Source: Rosa chinensis (taxonomy: Eukaryota > Streptophyta > Magnoliopsida > Rosales > Rosaceae). Taken from it: a DNA stretch of 64,000 nt. The stretch's first letter is position 1, and each line of letters begins with the position of its first letter. Made by a program: the position numbers and the translations under genes. Under the pieces are notes generated by a model. That model was not told the origin of the DNA. It made no database searches and worked only from the letters and a program-made list of their open reading frames with translations. The DNA is taken from the NCBI RefSeq assembly GCF_002994745.2, contig NC_037093.1, positions 33,643,884-33,707,883 on the forward strand, in the 5' to 3' direction. Below are positions 11,058 to 25,353 of this stretch, one piece after another.

Positions 11058-12187
11058 GGCGAATCGATTGGTTGGATCAGATGTTTTGAGTATTTGCTTG
11101 CTTCACTCATTTGGTTCTCATATGATTAGTTGATCTAGAAATAACGTAAAAGGTTAGTATTGAAAAATCACATGCCTTAAAGATGAGGAAAATATTAAAA
11201 AATGAAGAGGGTGTGTGGTTCACAATTTGGAGAGTACAAATTTCACTCTTCTAAAGAAGGGGAATACAATGCAAACAATATTTGAAGAGACAAAAAGCTA
11301 TATATTCTCAAACTGTCATTCCACTCATGTGTATCTAAGCCACAATTACACTTTTGGGGCTCACATAAGTGGGTGTGATGTAGAAGGTAGCAAAAATACA
11401 TAATGTTCCTTTATTAATTTAACGTCGTTCGGGAATTTGGTCTTCAATCTGAAATTCAAACTCAATAACTTAAATTAAAGACAAAATAGTGAATAAGAGA
11501 ATTGGATCACCCTTTTTCAAAGCGCAAAACTCATGCCAAAAGGCCAAATTCCCCTTTCTCTCCTTCGTTCCAGTTCATTTATCCTCCTGTAGCAACCTAA
11601 AATACACAGAGCAAGCCAAAATCCCTGAGATTGAATGATTCTCTCTAGTAATTGGTGGATGAGAGCCTTTGTAACCAGATGAGGAACTTTTTCTTCTTCC
11701 TTAGATGATGAATTTACAATTCTCAAATGTTCTCATCTACCTTGTTCCTTATTTTTTGTCACTGCAATAGCTTCTGCCGTGACACATATTGACTACTACA
11801 GCAACCATTACATTTTCTCAAGTAAGCATATCTCTTTTCCTATTTATAAGTCCGAGATTATGTATAGATTAAGAAAACGTTATTTACCTAGAAATTTGAA
11901 TGTTCTGAAATATCAAATCCCCTCGAATGAAATTTATAAAAAGGGCACTTTGACAATGGAAATGGAATCCAACAATATTCACTTGCAGATGCTCAAACAA
12001 TCTGGCACTCTCAACCATTCTCAAACTCTTCCAAATCCAGAATTTCCTAGAACCATGACCTAGAAGTCATCCAATTCTCTCATTGCCATGTATTTCTAGC
12101 TCCCACACCACGCATCAAGTTGTAAAGCCCTTTTTGAATTTAGATGATCTGAATTACATACAAAATCACCTCATTAATCAAGTTGCC
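11058..12187. other. Intergenic stretch upstream of the sHSP pseudogene
   Basis: No recognised gene. It would contain the old sHSP promoter (minus strand) and borders the Gypsy element at 12188. Confidence 0.45.
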
Positions 12188-12192
12188 GAGAC

Positions 12193-12668
12193 TGATGTAG
12201 AGCGAATGGTAGCCCAAATTGAAGAACAGTTCGATCGTGCAAAAGGAGGAAAACCAAAGTTACTATTGCAACTTTCACATTTGATGTCCGATTCGATCGT
12301 GCCATAGCTTTCCTGAAAGGGAATCGCGCTAGGAACAAAACACGTGGCTATGCCATGACGTGTGGGCTTTTTCGGGCTTTCGGGGTTGTTTAGGGCCTCA
12401 AAAATGCAATTTACTGTTTTTCAGAACTTTCGGTTTCCTAGTTTGTTTTGGATTTGTTTTATTTTTACCCATGGGATTTAGGGTTTCATTGTTAGTCGCC
12501 CTAGGGTTTCTTTTCTCTTATATAAGCAACCTTAAACGGCTGCAGAACCTATCTTTTATCTTATTATCAATCAAATTGAGATTTATCTCTTTTATCTCTG
12601 GTGGACTCTAGAACCTTTGTTTTAGGTTTATTGCTTGTAAACCTTAGGTGATCTTTCTGACTGCGTCA
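12193..12668 (+). repeat. 5' LTR of the Gypsy element (476 bp)
   Basis: It starts TGATG and ends GCGTCA, and matches 17109-17562. Relative to the 3' LTR it has about 13 extra bases near its end and a 6-8 bp length difference near 12590. A TATATAAG box at about 12519 is a plausible LTR promoter. Confidence 0.88.
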
Positions 12669-12670
12669 GG

Positions 12671-12685
12671 TGGTATCAGAGCAGG
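12671..12685 (+). other. Primer-binding site for initiator Met-tRNA
   Basis: TGGTATCAGAGCAGG lies two bases after the 5' LTR. It is complementary to the 3' end of plant initiator tRNA-Met, the usual primer for minus-strand synthesis. Confidence 0.9.
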
Positions 12686-12718
12686 TCTTCCCTGTCTCTC
12701 TTATTTACCTTAGTATCA

Positions 12719-13785
12719 ATGGGTGAAGTTACGAAAGCAGATATTGAAGCTCTTACAACATCGTTTACTGCTACCTTCAACTCTGTGAATACTCAGATTG
12801 CAGAAATTCATGGAATGTTGGGCAAGAGGAACAACAACCACAATAATCGGAATAGAGGTGGGGAAGGAGGCCAGCGAGTTAGGGCTCCACGTGGTGAAGT
12901 TTAGATAATAATTCAGAATCTGGTTCTGAAAAAGAAATTGTGCAACCTGAACAACAAGGACAAGCTTATTAGGATTACAAAGTCAAGGCTGAGATCCCTT
13001 TCTTTTCGGGCAACTTGGGTGTGGAAGATTATCTGGATTGGTAGCTTCAGGTGGACAGATTCTTTGAGATTATGGAGGTGCCTGAAAACAAGCCGGTTAA
13101 GCATGTTGCCTGGCGATTAAAGAGTACTGCTGCAGTTTGGTGGGATAAGTTGCAGAATACTAGGAAGAAGCAAAGAAAACAGGGGGTTAAAACATGGCGA
13201 AGAATGAAGCAACTTATGATGGAGAGATTCTTGCCGGATGATTATGAGCAGATTCTGTACAAGTTGTATATTGAATGTGTCCAAGGTATGAGGACCGTTG
13301 CTAAGTACACTGCTGAGTTCTTACGCTATTCTGAGCGCAATGAACTAGGAGAAACTGAAGGTCAGAAGGTGGCTCGCTATATTAGTGGGCTGAACAAAAC
13401 CATTCAGGAGAAGATTGGGTTGCAAACTGTGTGGACTGTGACAGAAGCTTCAAGCCTAGCATTGAAAGCAGAATTATTAGAGAAGCCTTCACGAGCTTCT
13501 TCCTTCTAGAGGTATACCTATCAGAGGAGCATAGAGTTGGCGAACTGTTCAGCTGGCAAGGGAAAAGTCATACAGCAAAATACAGAAAGTGCTCCCCTAG
13601 GGTTTCTAATCCTCCTTTTAAAGGGACTAGCGGTTCTAGCAGTTCCAGTGGTGCTCAAAATAGGGTCCCAAATTAGAAGCCCAATAATCCTTATGCGAGG
13701 CCTACAACAGAACTCTGCTATAGATGCAACAAGCTTGGAAATAGGTCTAATGTGTGCCCATAGAGAAGACAAACTGCCCTTATAG
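12719..13785 (+). pseudogene. Gypsy gag remnant
   Basis: The start is at 12719 (MGEVTKADIEALTTSF). After in-frame stops the capsid-like region continues at 13051-13509 with [16 protein letters not shown] and a Retrotrans_gag-type helix set. A zinc knuckle near 13720-13755 reads CYRCNKLGNRSNVC, in which the expected His is Asn. Stops at about 12902, 12970, 13507, 13671 and 13760, plus a frameshift near 13600, break the frame. Most stops are TAG where family members carry Gln. Confidence 0.85.
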
Positions 13786-13850
13786 GTGATTATGATGAAG
13801 ATGAAGAAGAAGTCGAAAGAGGTGATGAATATGAAGGGGTTGAGTTTGCG

Positions 13851-15976
<2,126 letters not shown>

Positions 15977-15998
<22 letters not shown>

Positions 15999-17100
15999 GG
16001 GAGAAACTGATCAGAGATCTGGGTGGAGGGGGTTTGAGTGGACACTTGGGCCGAGATAAAACTATGGCTAGCCTTGAGGAGAGGTATTTTTGGCCGCAAC
16101 TGAAGAAGGATGTAGGAGCTATTGTGAAGAAGTGCTACATCTGCCAGGTTTCTAAGGGTCAGTCCCAAAATACAAGCCTTTATTCACCTTTACCTATTCC
16201 TAAAGATATTTGGCAGGATCTTGCTATGGACTTTCTGTTAGGATTACCCAGTACCCAAAGGGGTGTGGATTTTGTGTTTGTGGTAGTTGACAGATTCTCC
16301 AAGATGGCGCACTTTATAGCTTGTAGGAAGACTGTTGATGCTTCCAACATAGCGAAACTATTTTTCAGGGAGGTAGTCCGTTTGCATGGAGTTCCCAAGT
16401 CCATTACTTCGGATAGGGATACGAAGTTCCTTAGTCACTTCTGGATTACGTTGTGGAGGATGTTTGGAACAGCTTTGAATCGTAGCAGCACAGCGCATCC
16501 TTAAACTGATGGGCAGACAGAGGTTACTAATAGAACTTTGGGTAACATGATTCGGAGTGTTTGTGGAGATAGGCCCAAATAGTGGGATTAGCTTTGCCAT
16601 AGGTGGAGTTTGCTTAAAACAGTGTTGTGCATAGTGCAACAGGGAAGTCACCATTCTCCTTAGTTTATACTGCTGTTCCTCGACATGTGGTTGATTTGGT
16701 GAAGCTTTCTAAGGTTTCTGGTGTTAGTGCTGCTGCTGAGGGCATGGCTAGAGATGTGCAGGCTGTTAGAGACAAAGTTAAGGCCAAGCTAGAAGCAACT
16801 AATGCTAAGTATAAAGCTACAGCTGACAAGCATCGAAGAGTTAAAGTGTTCCAAGAGGGCGATCATGTGATGGTGTTTCTGAGGAAGGAGAGATTTCCTG
16901 TTGGTACCTACAACAAGCTGAAGCCCAGAAAATATGGTCCTTTTAAGCTGCTGAGGAAGATCAGCGACAATGCTTATGTTGTTGCACTTCCTGATTCCAT
17001 GGGCATTTCTAACACCTTTAATGTTGCTGATTTGCATGAGTTTCGTGAAGATGAGGTTCTTTATCCTGAAGAGAACTCAAGGTCGAGTTCTTCGGAGGTG
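15977..17100 (+). pseudogene. Gypsy integrase remnant
   Basis: The H2C2 zinc-binding region (SGHLGRDKT to CYICQ) is followed by the catalytic core ([37 protein letters not shown]), so two of the D,D,E residues are visible. Stops at about 16502 and 16578 and a frameshift before 16627 interrupt it. The C-terminal domain is open from 16627 onward ([26 protein letters not shown]). Confidence 0.88.
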
Positions 17101-17108
17101 GAGGAGAC
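17094..17108 (+). other. Polypurine tract of the Gypsy element
   Basis: A purine-rich run GGAGGTGGAGGAGA lies directly before the 3' LTR, where plus-strand priming occurs. Confidence 0.7.
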
Positions 17109-17562
17109 TGATGCAGAACTAATGGCAACCCGAATTGAAGAACAGTTCGATCATGCAAAAGGAGGAAAACCAAAGTTACTATTGCAACTTTCGCATTTGG
17201 TGTCCGATTCGATCATGCCATAGCTTTCCGGAAAGGGAATCGCGCCATAAACAAAACTTGTGGCTATGCCACTATGTGTGGGCTTTTTCGGGCTTTCAAG
17301 GTCGTTTAGGGCCTCAAAAATGCAATTTACTGTTTTTCAGAATTTTCGGTTTCCTAGTTTGTTTTGGATTTGTTTTATTTTTACCCGTGGGCTTTAGGAT
17401 TTCATTATTAGTCGCCCTAGGATTTCTTTTCTCTTATATAAGTAACCTTAAATGGCCACAGAACCTATCTTTTATCTTATTATCAATCAAATTGAGATTT
17501 ATCTCTGGTGGACTCCAGAACCTTTGTTTTAGGTTTATTACTTGTAAACCTTAGGTGCGTCA
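17109..17562 (+). repeat. 3' LTR of the Gypsy element (454 bp)
   Basis: It starts TGATGCAGAAC and ends GTGCGTCA, and matches the 5' LTR with scattered substitutions and small indels. This divergence suggests an old insertion. Confidence 0.88.
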
Positions 17563-17867
17563 GAGATAATTTTGGCCTAGTCTTTGCTCAATTCTAAAAT
17601 GAACCCTCACCCAAGTTCTTGTGTGGTCAACATATCATATGGCTTTATTAATGCATGGTTTATCAAAGGTTTACTTTTTTGTTTGAATCTATCATGCTTT
17701 CTCCTGTTGTACCACAGACAGTCTTTTAGACGGGTGCAATGTGATATACCACTACATCTCCCTAATTTTTCTTTTTATCGTGTTCATTGTGAAGCTAATG
17801 GGGATAATAATCTACCCTGCTTTGCTCTTTTATCTAATAGTTATGTTTTACAGAGCGTTGTTCGAAC

Positions 17868-17946
<79 letters not shown>

Positions 17947-18048
17947 GTTTTCTTTAAAAGAAAAGCAAGGATGCCATTATTCCGACATAATAAGCTAATG
18001 ATCAGAATAATCCATATACATGATCATTCATCAAGGATCATTCTTCCA
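17563..18048. other. Intergenic stretch with long GA microsatellite
   Basis: No gene was recognised. It contains (GA)36 at 17871-17942. Confidence 0.5.
17871..17942 (+). repeat. (GA)n microsatellite, 36 units
   Basis: An uninterrupted GA run of 72 bp. It is likely to be length-variable between individuals. Confidence 0.97.
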
Positions 18049-18057
18049 ATAAATTAA

Positions 18058-19210
18058 GGGAAAATTTCGCAAATAGTACACCAAGTAAAGGCCACTAATA
18101 ATTCTTATACATAAAGTTTCAAACCAATCATTTCGGTACACGAAATCTGAAACTCGACCCACTATCAGTACACGACGTCAATGACGCCGTTAATTTGACA
18201 CCAAAATGTCTATTATGTCCTCAATTCTTTTTTTTTTTAATAATTTTTTTTTCTGTTCTTTTTTTTTTCCTTCGTTTTTATCTCTTTCTTTCAGGTCTGG
18301 TGAGGTTGGGTTTCGAAGTGGGTGAGCTCGGAGTTCCGTCAAACCCCGAGTTCCGTCACCGCCACACCCTCCAAAACCCGAACCCCAAAGTCTCTGCTTC
18401 CTTCTCCCACACAACCCAAGACTTCACCTTCATTTCTCTCCATAAAAACCCATCTGGGTCTTTCCCACCTCGTCATTTCGTCCATGACCTTCACCCTGGT
18501 AACCATCAACGCTCTATCAACCCCTTCAAAAGTCTCAACATCTTTAATAATTTCGTCTAAGGTGATCGAAATGGGTTTGGGTTGAAGATTCTTCAGTCCT
18601 GCAATGGCCTCTTTCTGTGCATTCCATCTATTTTGGCAATCCCACATCACAGTATCATTCTACCTATGTTGTCAATCCCACCTCCAACCAATTCTTGGCT
18701 CTTTCGCCTCCGAGGGCTGGGAAAAGCACATAATTCGTGCGATATGCTCTGGCTTTTGACCTTCCAAATCGCCTTATTACAAGGTGGTCTGCCTTAGTAC
18801 CACCCGCAAGCACAATTGGGTGCGCTAGGTGGACGTTTATTCGTCTGAGACAAGATCTTGGAGGCTTCTTGAGACGCCTTACGCCTCCAGGGACCTTGAG
18901 ATGCACTTGGATGGCAAGAGCAGGGAAGGAGCTGTGTACTGCAACGGCGCGATTCATTGGATGAAGAAAAATCAGAAAGAAAGAGATAAAAACGAAGGGA
19001 AAAAAAAGAACAGAAAAAAAAATTATTAAAAAAAAAAAAAGAATTGAGGGTATAATAGACATTTTGGTGTCATATTAACGGTGTCATTGACGTTGGGTAC
19101 TGATAGTGGGTCGAGTTTCAGATTCCGTGTACCGAAATGATTGGTTTGAAACTTTATGTATAAGAATTATTAGTGGCCTTTACTTGGTGTACTGTTTGTG
19201 AAATTTTTCC
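18058..19210. mobile_element. Pack-MULE (Mutator-like, 1,153 bp) with F-box gene fragment
   Basis: A perfect 9-bp target duplication ataaattaa flanks it (18049-18057 and 19211-19219). The terminal inverted repeats are about 190 bp long (left starts GGGAAAATTTCGCAAATAG; right, inverted, GGAAAAATTTCACAAACAG). Long TIRs and 9-bp duplications define Mutator-like elements. No transposase is present; the GC-richer centre is a captured gene piece. Confidence 0.92.
18290..18970 (+). pseudogene. Captured F-box protein fragment inside the MULE
   Basis: In shifting frames the plus strand reads FRHRHTLQNPNPKVS, SHTTQDFTFISLHKNPSG, LQSCNGLFLC, NPTSNQF, then MDVYSSETRSWRLLETP and GAVYCNGAIHW. This order (variable N part, SCNGLLC-like, NPTTNQF, W..L.TP, NGAIHW) is that of plant F-box proteins with an F-box-associated interaction domain, minus the F-box itself. 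Frameshifts near 18590, 18740 and 18830 show that it is not functional. An intact protein would be the substrate adaptor of an SCF ubiquitin ligase. Confidence 0.75.
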
Positions 19211-19443
19211 ATAAATTAATTCAAATCAAACAGCTTTTAATCATTATTGATTACATAATCATCATTTCAAATTTATTTGAGAGACTGTATTACTCTATAA
19301 ATTGTAGACTGAATGGAATGACCCAGTGATCTTGTGCGGTTCCGAATATCAAATTGTATAGCAAATTAGCTAAATAAGCATATCCTTAAAAAAAAAAAAA
19401 TAAATAAAAGAGGACATTCTCTTTGAAAGGGCATATATATAGA

Positions 19444-19464
19444 CACACACACACACACACACAC
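19444..19464 (+). repeat. (CA)n microsatellite
   Basis: A short perfect CA run. Confidence 0.9.
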
Positions 19465-19810
19465 TAAAAGATCCTTTTTTAGATAAGGGATCACTTGAGA
19501 GATTTAATTTTCGATCACATATTAGAAAATTGACTGCCAAATTTCTAAGTCTCAATAAGTGAATCACTTAAGCAAATTTTCAACCAAATTGAAAATCATT
19601 AAGGTATTCATATTCAGGATTTATCATTATGAAAATGAATAGTTCATGTTGGCCAAATTTGGTTCATGCATTGATTTGATCTAGTTAGGTAACTTAAAGC
19701 TGAAAATTGCATAAGTGATCTACTTATAGAGACCTAAAAGCTAAAAACGGTTGAGATGCCACTATATAATTGAATAGTGGGTTTCAAAAGCGATCTCTTA
19801 AAATGATAAA

Positions 19811-19868
<58 letters not shown>
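19811..19868 (+). repeat. Compound (TA)n(GT)n microsatellite
   Basis: About nine TA units pass directly into about twenty GT units. Confidence 0.95.
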
Positions 19869-19871
<3 letters not shown>

Positions 19872-20520
19872 AAAATTATACAATATGTTAACATATGACA
19901 CACATAAAATTACCACTTTTAGGAAGTGGTAATATTATATGAAATAGAACAGATATGAGAAATGTTAACATGCAACAGTCTTATTAATCTTAGAGGTCAC
20001 TCATAATATATGATTCGTGCTGAATTTCAGTCCCATTCGAAAATTGTTTAACCATTTGATTAGACACTTACCATTCAATTATATTCGACGTTCTATATTT
20101 GTCAATAATCACTACTGCAAGAATGTTATCACACAACATTCATCAGATAACGGAACAAAGGTTGCCTGTTATATGTTCAAGTGAACACTATTGTACAACC
20201 CTATTAGTCATGTTCTGTTGTGTGAATGATAGCAAATTAATAACTTTTTTCACAGAACTACATTGGAAAACATAATTAAGTATAGTCTTTTGTTTAGTCT
20301 TACAAAATTGTTGAGTAAAAATTGCACACAGTGAGCGAAAATGTCACCCAACATAATTTCACTCATATTCATTTAGTGAATAGAGTTTTAATTATTTCGG
20401 CTTCGACCCATTCAAGACAGAATGTGTCTTTTAATTACAATCCTTTGTTACAGGGAAACACCCTTTGATTCCATTTATGAAGAAACCAATTGTAGGGATG
20501 TGTGTGTTTGTTTGTTTTTG

Positions 20521-21123
20521 CGGCTGCACCCGGATATCTGAATGGGTTTCCTACGTACCCTTGGAGGGGGATCAAGCCATTCATAGTTCAAGAATTTCAA
20601 TGGGTAAATGACCCATTGGAAGGCATTGCTTTTTGGAATGAGAATAGTGTTTGGACGAATTTGGTGTGAGTGAACCAGGGATTCGATTTGTGTCTAATGT
20701 CATTTTGGGAATGATTTGACCTTTGACTGGTGAGGTCAGGGATTCGGATTGGATGAATTTGACATTTGACTAGTGGTGTTAGGGATTCTGTTTGGATGAA
20801 TTTGACTGGTGGAGTCAGGGATTCTGTTTGGACTTGCGGTTGTATCTAGTCGGGTCTCTAGATTGCCTACATACCCTTGAAAAGAGATCAAACCATTGTA
20901 GTTCAAATGAATTTGTATTTCTGGTGTTGGAAGAATTTGACTGGAGTCAGTGATTCAATTTTGGACTAGCTGAATTTGACTGGTGAAGTCGGGGATTATG
21001 TTTGAATCTATGTGAATTTGACTGGTGGAGTCAAGGATCCGATTTGAAATTATGGTTGCATCTAGTGGGTCGCTAGATTGCCTACATACCCTGTAAAGGG
21101 ATCAAACCATTGTAGTTCAGAGG
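20521..21123 (+). repeat. Three dispersed copies of a CCTAC.TACCC...GTAGTTCA block with interspersed GACTGGTG.AGTC units
   Basis: Blocks at about 20521-20592, 20836-20912 and 21054-21123 share ATTGCCTACATACCCT, GGGATCAAACCATT and GTAGTTCA. Between them TTTGACTGGTGGAGTCAGGGATT recurs at least four times. Similar text occurs inside plant LTR retrotransposons, so this may be an LTR remnant. Confidence 0.6.
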
Positions 21124-22633
21124 GAATTGGGTTTCTGGTTTTGTACCAACTTTTGGGTTTGACGGGTGTATGTACTTTTTTGAACCCGTGAAATGTATTT
21201 CTTTTGGACACCCAATTTGTTAGAGTGTCCTTTGACTTGATCCGGGGACCCGTTGTACCGAGCTTTGCAGTAGGCCCAAGGTTTGAAAATGGGCTTTATG
21301 CTGCCTATGCTCTTGTCGACGAACAAGTTAATAGGGCTCGAGCTTCAAAGGTAAATTTTTTTGAAGTGGGTAGTGCTTCGAAATTTGTGGCCAACCCATA
21401 AAACTGATTTGGACACCCATCTTTTCTTTCCGTGCCTTTTATCTTCATTCCGCTTCAGGCCCAATAGAAACTCGTCGATCTGTTTGTGTGCAGTGTTAGT
21501 GGGAACCCAATTTGATTTCTGGTACGGTACACCATTCTGAATGTATATAGCACCGTTTCGATTAACATAATTGCCACCATGAAACAAATGTTCGGATTTG
21601 AATTGCTATTCTAATTAAGCTTTGTCCCTAAACACTTAAAGTTGTTCCCATTTGCTATCACACCACCACTTTGATTAAAATCAAGCTTTGCCTCATGTCT
21701 TCTTTCTGACCATGTATTAAACAATTACCACTTCAAAAGGGCTGCTCCATTAATTAAATTTGCCACCATGTTTTGCTTTGATTGTCACCATTGTTTAAGC
21801 ATTCACCCATAATTAAGCTGGCCTCTTTTGTCTTTCTTTGTTAATTAAATTACTGCTTCCATGAACAAGGAAAGGAATTCGGTTAATTAACAATTAGTTT
21901 CAAATCTTCTTTGCTTCACTACCACTGCCACTGTATTCATTTAGTAAGGGGGCAGCTCGACTTCATCTAGTTGGCAAGGTGAGTCTGATGATAAAGTAAT
22001 CTGGGTTCACATCCAAAATTAATTGGCAATTGATGGAGTGGCCCAAACCCTTATAAACCCACTAGCAAGGTCTTATTTTTCCCATGTGGCATGTATATAT
22101 TTTCAACATCTGAAACCTATGAGCAAATGTCGTTCTGAGCCTGAAGGTTTTGAATTCCTCTAAACCTCCCTTCTGTTTGCAGGTTGCAGAGAAGGTTAAA
22201 GGTGAGGCTCTTATTGCTTTGCTTGATACAGTTGGTTTTTATTTTAGGTTTTGTATTTCTGGTTGGTGCAAAAACAACTTGACTGCAGATTTGTTCACTT
22301 TGTGGCATCATGATCAGCAACAACTTCTTGTCAACTTCAAATAACAATCAACTGAAAGCATTGGTCGACCATGGAGAAAACGTTGGTCGTGTTCATGAAC
22401 GACCTCAGTTCTCGTAAGTTTTGGTAGGATGACCATGGTAGCATCATTTTGGGGGGAGTTTTTAGCACTTTAACGGATGTTCGTGAACAACCAATTTTAT
22501 GCAATAACTCTGGCAGGAGCAGCACCATTTCAGAGGAGTTTTGAGCATGAAACTTGGCTATTCATGAACAACCACTCTTGTTTCAATGCTTGAGCATTTG
22601 AGGCAGCAACAACGTCAATTTGATAGGCATGGG

Positions 22634-22680
22634 AAGACTCTAATAGTTGTGTTCGTTCATGAACGGCCTATTAGAGTCTT
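22634..22680. repeat. Perfect 13-bp inverted repeat with short loop
   Basis: AAGACTCTAATAG (22634-22646) pairs with CTATTAGAGTCTT (22668-22680). The loop itself contains the palindrome GTTCATGAAC. Confidence 0.8.
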
Positions 22681-23257
22681 GAAGGGCCGTAAGACATACG
22701 AGGATTAATTGGAGAAGCATGTATCACAGAGAAGGCATATGTATACTTGTAGCTTTTCTCTTTCTTTCTCTGGCGGCTTCTTCTCTCGTGCGTCTCTTCT
22801 TCTCTGTATTTCTTTTGTTCTGCTGTATAGCGTTTTCTCCTCTCTGCTGATTTATGATCTGTTTAATTTATATATCATAGTCGATGTTGAATAACAACAT
22901 TTTGAATTGTATAGTAGCTGATCACCATTTTTCTTTTGCCCCTTCATTTGCTTTGTCAACGTAGAGTCTTTATATGACAAGGAGTCTACTCACCATGTAC
23001 TGCTAAGCTAAGTAATCTGGGCTTTAAAACTGGACCAACATATTAATAATTAATTCTTTTTTTTGGTTTCAAAAAAAATTTAGTGGCAGATTAGTTTCCC
23101 TCCACTCTTAAGTCATAATTTCCTTTCAAAACAATGAAATTTGGGCTACAAAATACAACAGTTTAACTATTTCCATTGTATGACTGAAAACTGAGTGCCA
23201 AATTTTGAGGAAGCTCGCTTGAATGTCTAATGTCTTGGTTCCAAGTTTTACTATGTA

Positions 23258-23970
23258 CACCTAGTGCAACATGAAGAGGCTTCGGGGCAAAAGATTAATC
23301 GGGATAAATCAGCTATATGTTTTAGTCCGAAAACTCTATTGACTGTGAAGGAGGAATGTAATGCCGTTCTGGATATGCCTATTGTGCCATGCCATGAGCG
23401 CTATTTGGGCCTTCCAACGGTGACTAGTAAAGACAAGAAGAAGCTTTTTCAGTCCTTGCCGGATAGAGTTTGGAAGCGGGTACATGGTTGGGAAGGAAAG
23501 CTGTTGTCTAAGGCGGGGAAAGAAGTGTTAATTAAAGCGGTTGCTCAGGCCATTCCAAACTATACAATGAGTGTTTTCCAACTGCCAGCTGGTACCTGTG
23601 ATGATATTAATAAAAGTCTGCAAGGTTTTGGTGGGGGAAGCATGGAGGTAAGGGCATCCATTGGAGGAGATGGGATAATCTTTGTTTCAATAAGAATGAT
23701 GGAGGTTTAGGTTTCAGGGAGTTATCCCTATTTAATCAGGCCTTACTTGGTAAGCAAGGTTGGCGTTTGTTGTTATTTCCTGACTCCTTAGTTGCTCGTA
23801 TGCTCAAAGCTAAATATTTCCCGAGCTGTGACTTTATGGAGGCCGAGGTTGGTTCGAGTCCTTCTTATCTATGGAGATCTTTTTTGTGGGGAAGGGAGTT
23901 GCTCAGGAAAGGAATTAGGTGGAGGATTGGGGATGGACAGAAGGTTCGTGCGCTTACCAAGTTTACCTAG
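23258..23970 (+). pseudogene. LINE ORF2 remnant: C-terminal part of the RT region
   Basis: EEASGQKINRDKSAICFS, RYLGLPTVTSKDKK and GKLLSKAGKEVLIKAVAQ are the classic tail of the plant LINE RT domain. A frameshift near 23625 moves the reading to the frame with GGLGFRELSLFNQALLGKQG, and a second frameshift near 23960 leads into the frame of the next feature. Confidence 0.88.
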
Positions 23971-25321
23971 CTTTCGTCCTATATTGCGCCCTGGTGCCCC
24001 TATGTTTTTGAAAGTTTCTGATCTATTATTGGATAATGGGGGATGGAATGTTGGAATGATTGATCAATGGTTTACGTTGGAAGAACGGGAAGCCATTTGT
24101 AGTATCCCTGTTAGTGCAGCACGTAGACCTGATGTGTACCTTTGGAATTATTGTAAGAATGGCAGATATACAGTGAAGAGTGGGTACTGGTTGGCATGTC
24201 AGGAAACAAGGGATAAAGCGGTGGAGATTATTCAAGCTCCTAGAAACTTCTGGAAACATCTTTGGAAGCTTAAGATACCTCCAAAAGTTATTCATTTCTT
24301 ATGGAGGTGTGCTATAGGGTACATTCCTTGTATGGAGGCTCTTTATTGGAAACGAATTACTCATTCGGATACTTGCTTCAGATGCAATCGGAGTCGGGAG
24401 TCGCCTGTACACGCAACATGGGGTTGTATGAGTTGTGTTGCGGTGTTCGAAAGGGCGGGTTTTTACTCAAAATTGTCGTCTGGTCAGTTCCTTTCTTTTA
24501 TTCAATTGTTTCATCATGCATTTACAACTTTGGCAGAGGAGGAGATACAACTCTTGGCTGTGCTACTGTGGTTGAATTGGCATGAGCGGAATAATTGTTA
24601 TCATAAGGGGACTGTTGTGCCTTCTGAGATTATATTTGCGAATGGAGTTGAGTTTTTAAAGAGGTATAAGGATGGCCTATGTCAACGTAAGAGAGTGGAG
24701 GTTGTACATGGTGACATGGCAGTGGGTCTGGCTAGGAGGTGGATTCCTCCAGACCGGGGTTTTTTTAAGGTTAACTGTGATGGGGCAGCAAGTGATGGTG
24801 AGAGATGTTATGGTGGTGGGGTGACTATTAGAGATGAATTTGGTATGTTACTTGCGGCAGCAGGGGAGAACTATCAGTACCAATGCTCACCTTTGGTTAC
24901 TGAGCTACTTGCAATTAAGTTGGGTCTGGAAGTAGTTGTGGAAAGGAGTATGAGAAATGTGGTGGTTGAGTCTGATTGTTTGGAGGCAATTCAATTGCTT
25001 AATTCTAAAGATAGATGCTTGAGTGCTGAGGGTGGAATCATTGAGGACATCCAACGTCTTATGGCTCTACTCAACATCCCAACCATCCACCATGTTCGTC
25101 GTGAAGGTAACAAGGCTGCTCATGCAGTAGCAAATCATGTAGCCCGAGAGCGGGGGCGTTTTATTTGGTTAGAGGATGGGCCTAATTGGCTCATGTCCAT
25201 TATCGGTAGCAATATGCCTTTAGCCGGTGTTTCTATTAGGGACTCTAGTACTTCTCCTCCTGTTAGGGAGGCTCTTGGGAGTACATATATTCATTCCAAT
25301 GGTTGTAATCTTGTCAATTAA
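23966..25321 (+). pseudogene. LINE ORF2 remnant: zf-RVT and RNase H domains
   Basis: An open frame runs to the stop at 25319-25321. It has a zf-RVT region (LWKLKIPPKVIHFLWRC, then DTCFRCNRSRESPVHATWGC) and an RVT_3-type RNase H (FFKVNCDGAASDG, GGGVTIRDEFG, VTELLAIKLGLE, VVESDCLEAI, HVRREGNKAAHAVA). The acidic residues of RNase H are present. The 5' half of ORF2 is absent (no endonuclease), so the element cannot move by itself. Confidence 0.9.
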
Positions 25322-25353
25322 GGAATAAAAGTCTTTCCCTTCTCAAAAAAAAA

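Larger units (their letters stand above)
19869..23254. other. Intergenic repeat-rich stretch, no gene recognised
   Basis: Three diverged copies of a 70-bp block lie at 20521-21123. Several GTTCATGAAC-type palindromes lie at 22385-22670, and a perfect 13-bp inverted repeat lies at 22634-22680. The ORFs here are short and lack recognisable domains. Confidence 0.5.
23255..25353 (+). mobile_element. 5'-truncated L1-type LINE with poly-A tail
   Basis: The insert starts inside the reverse-transcriptase domain and ends in AAAAAAAAA at 25345-25353. Its 5' border is approximate, and no convincing target duplication was found. It codes for the RT C-terminus, zf-RVT and RNase H, the usual order of plant L1-like ORF2. 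Confidence 0.88.

Noticed and set aside
20107..20140. CACTACTGCAAGAATG as a transposon left end
   Set aside because: No inverted partner was found within several kb.
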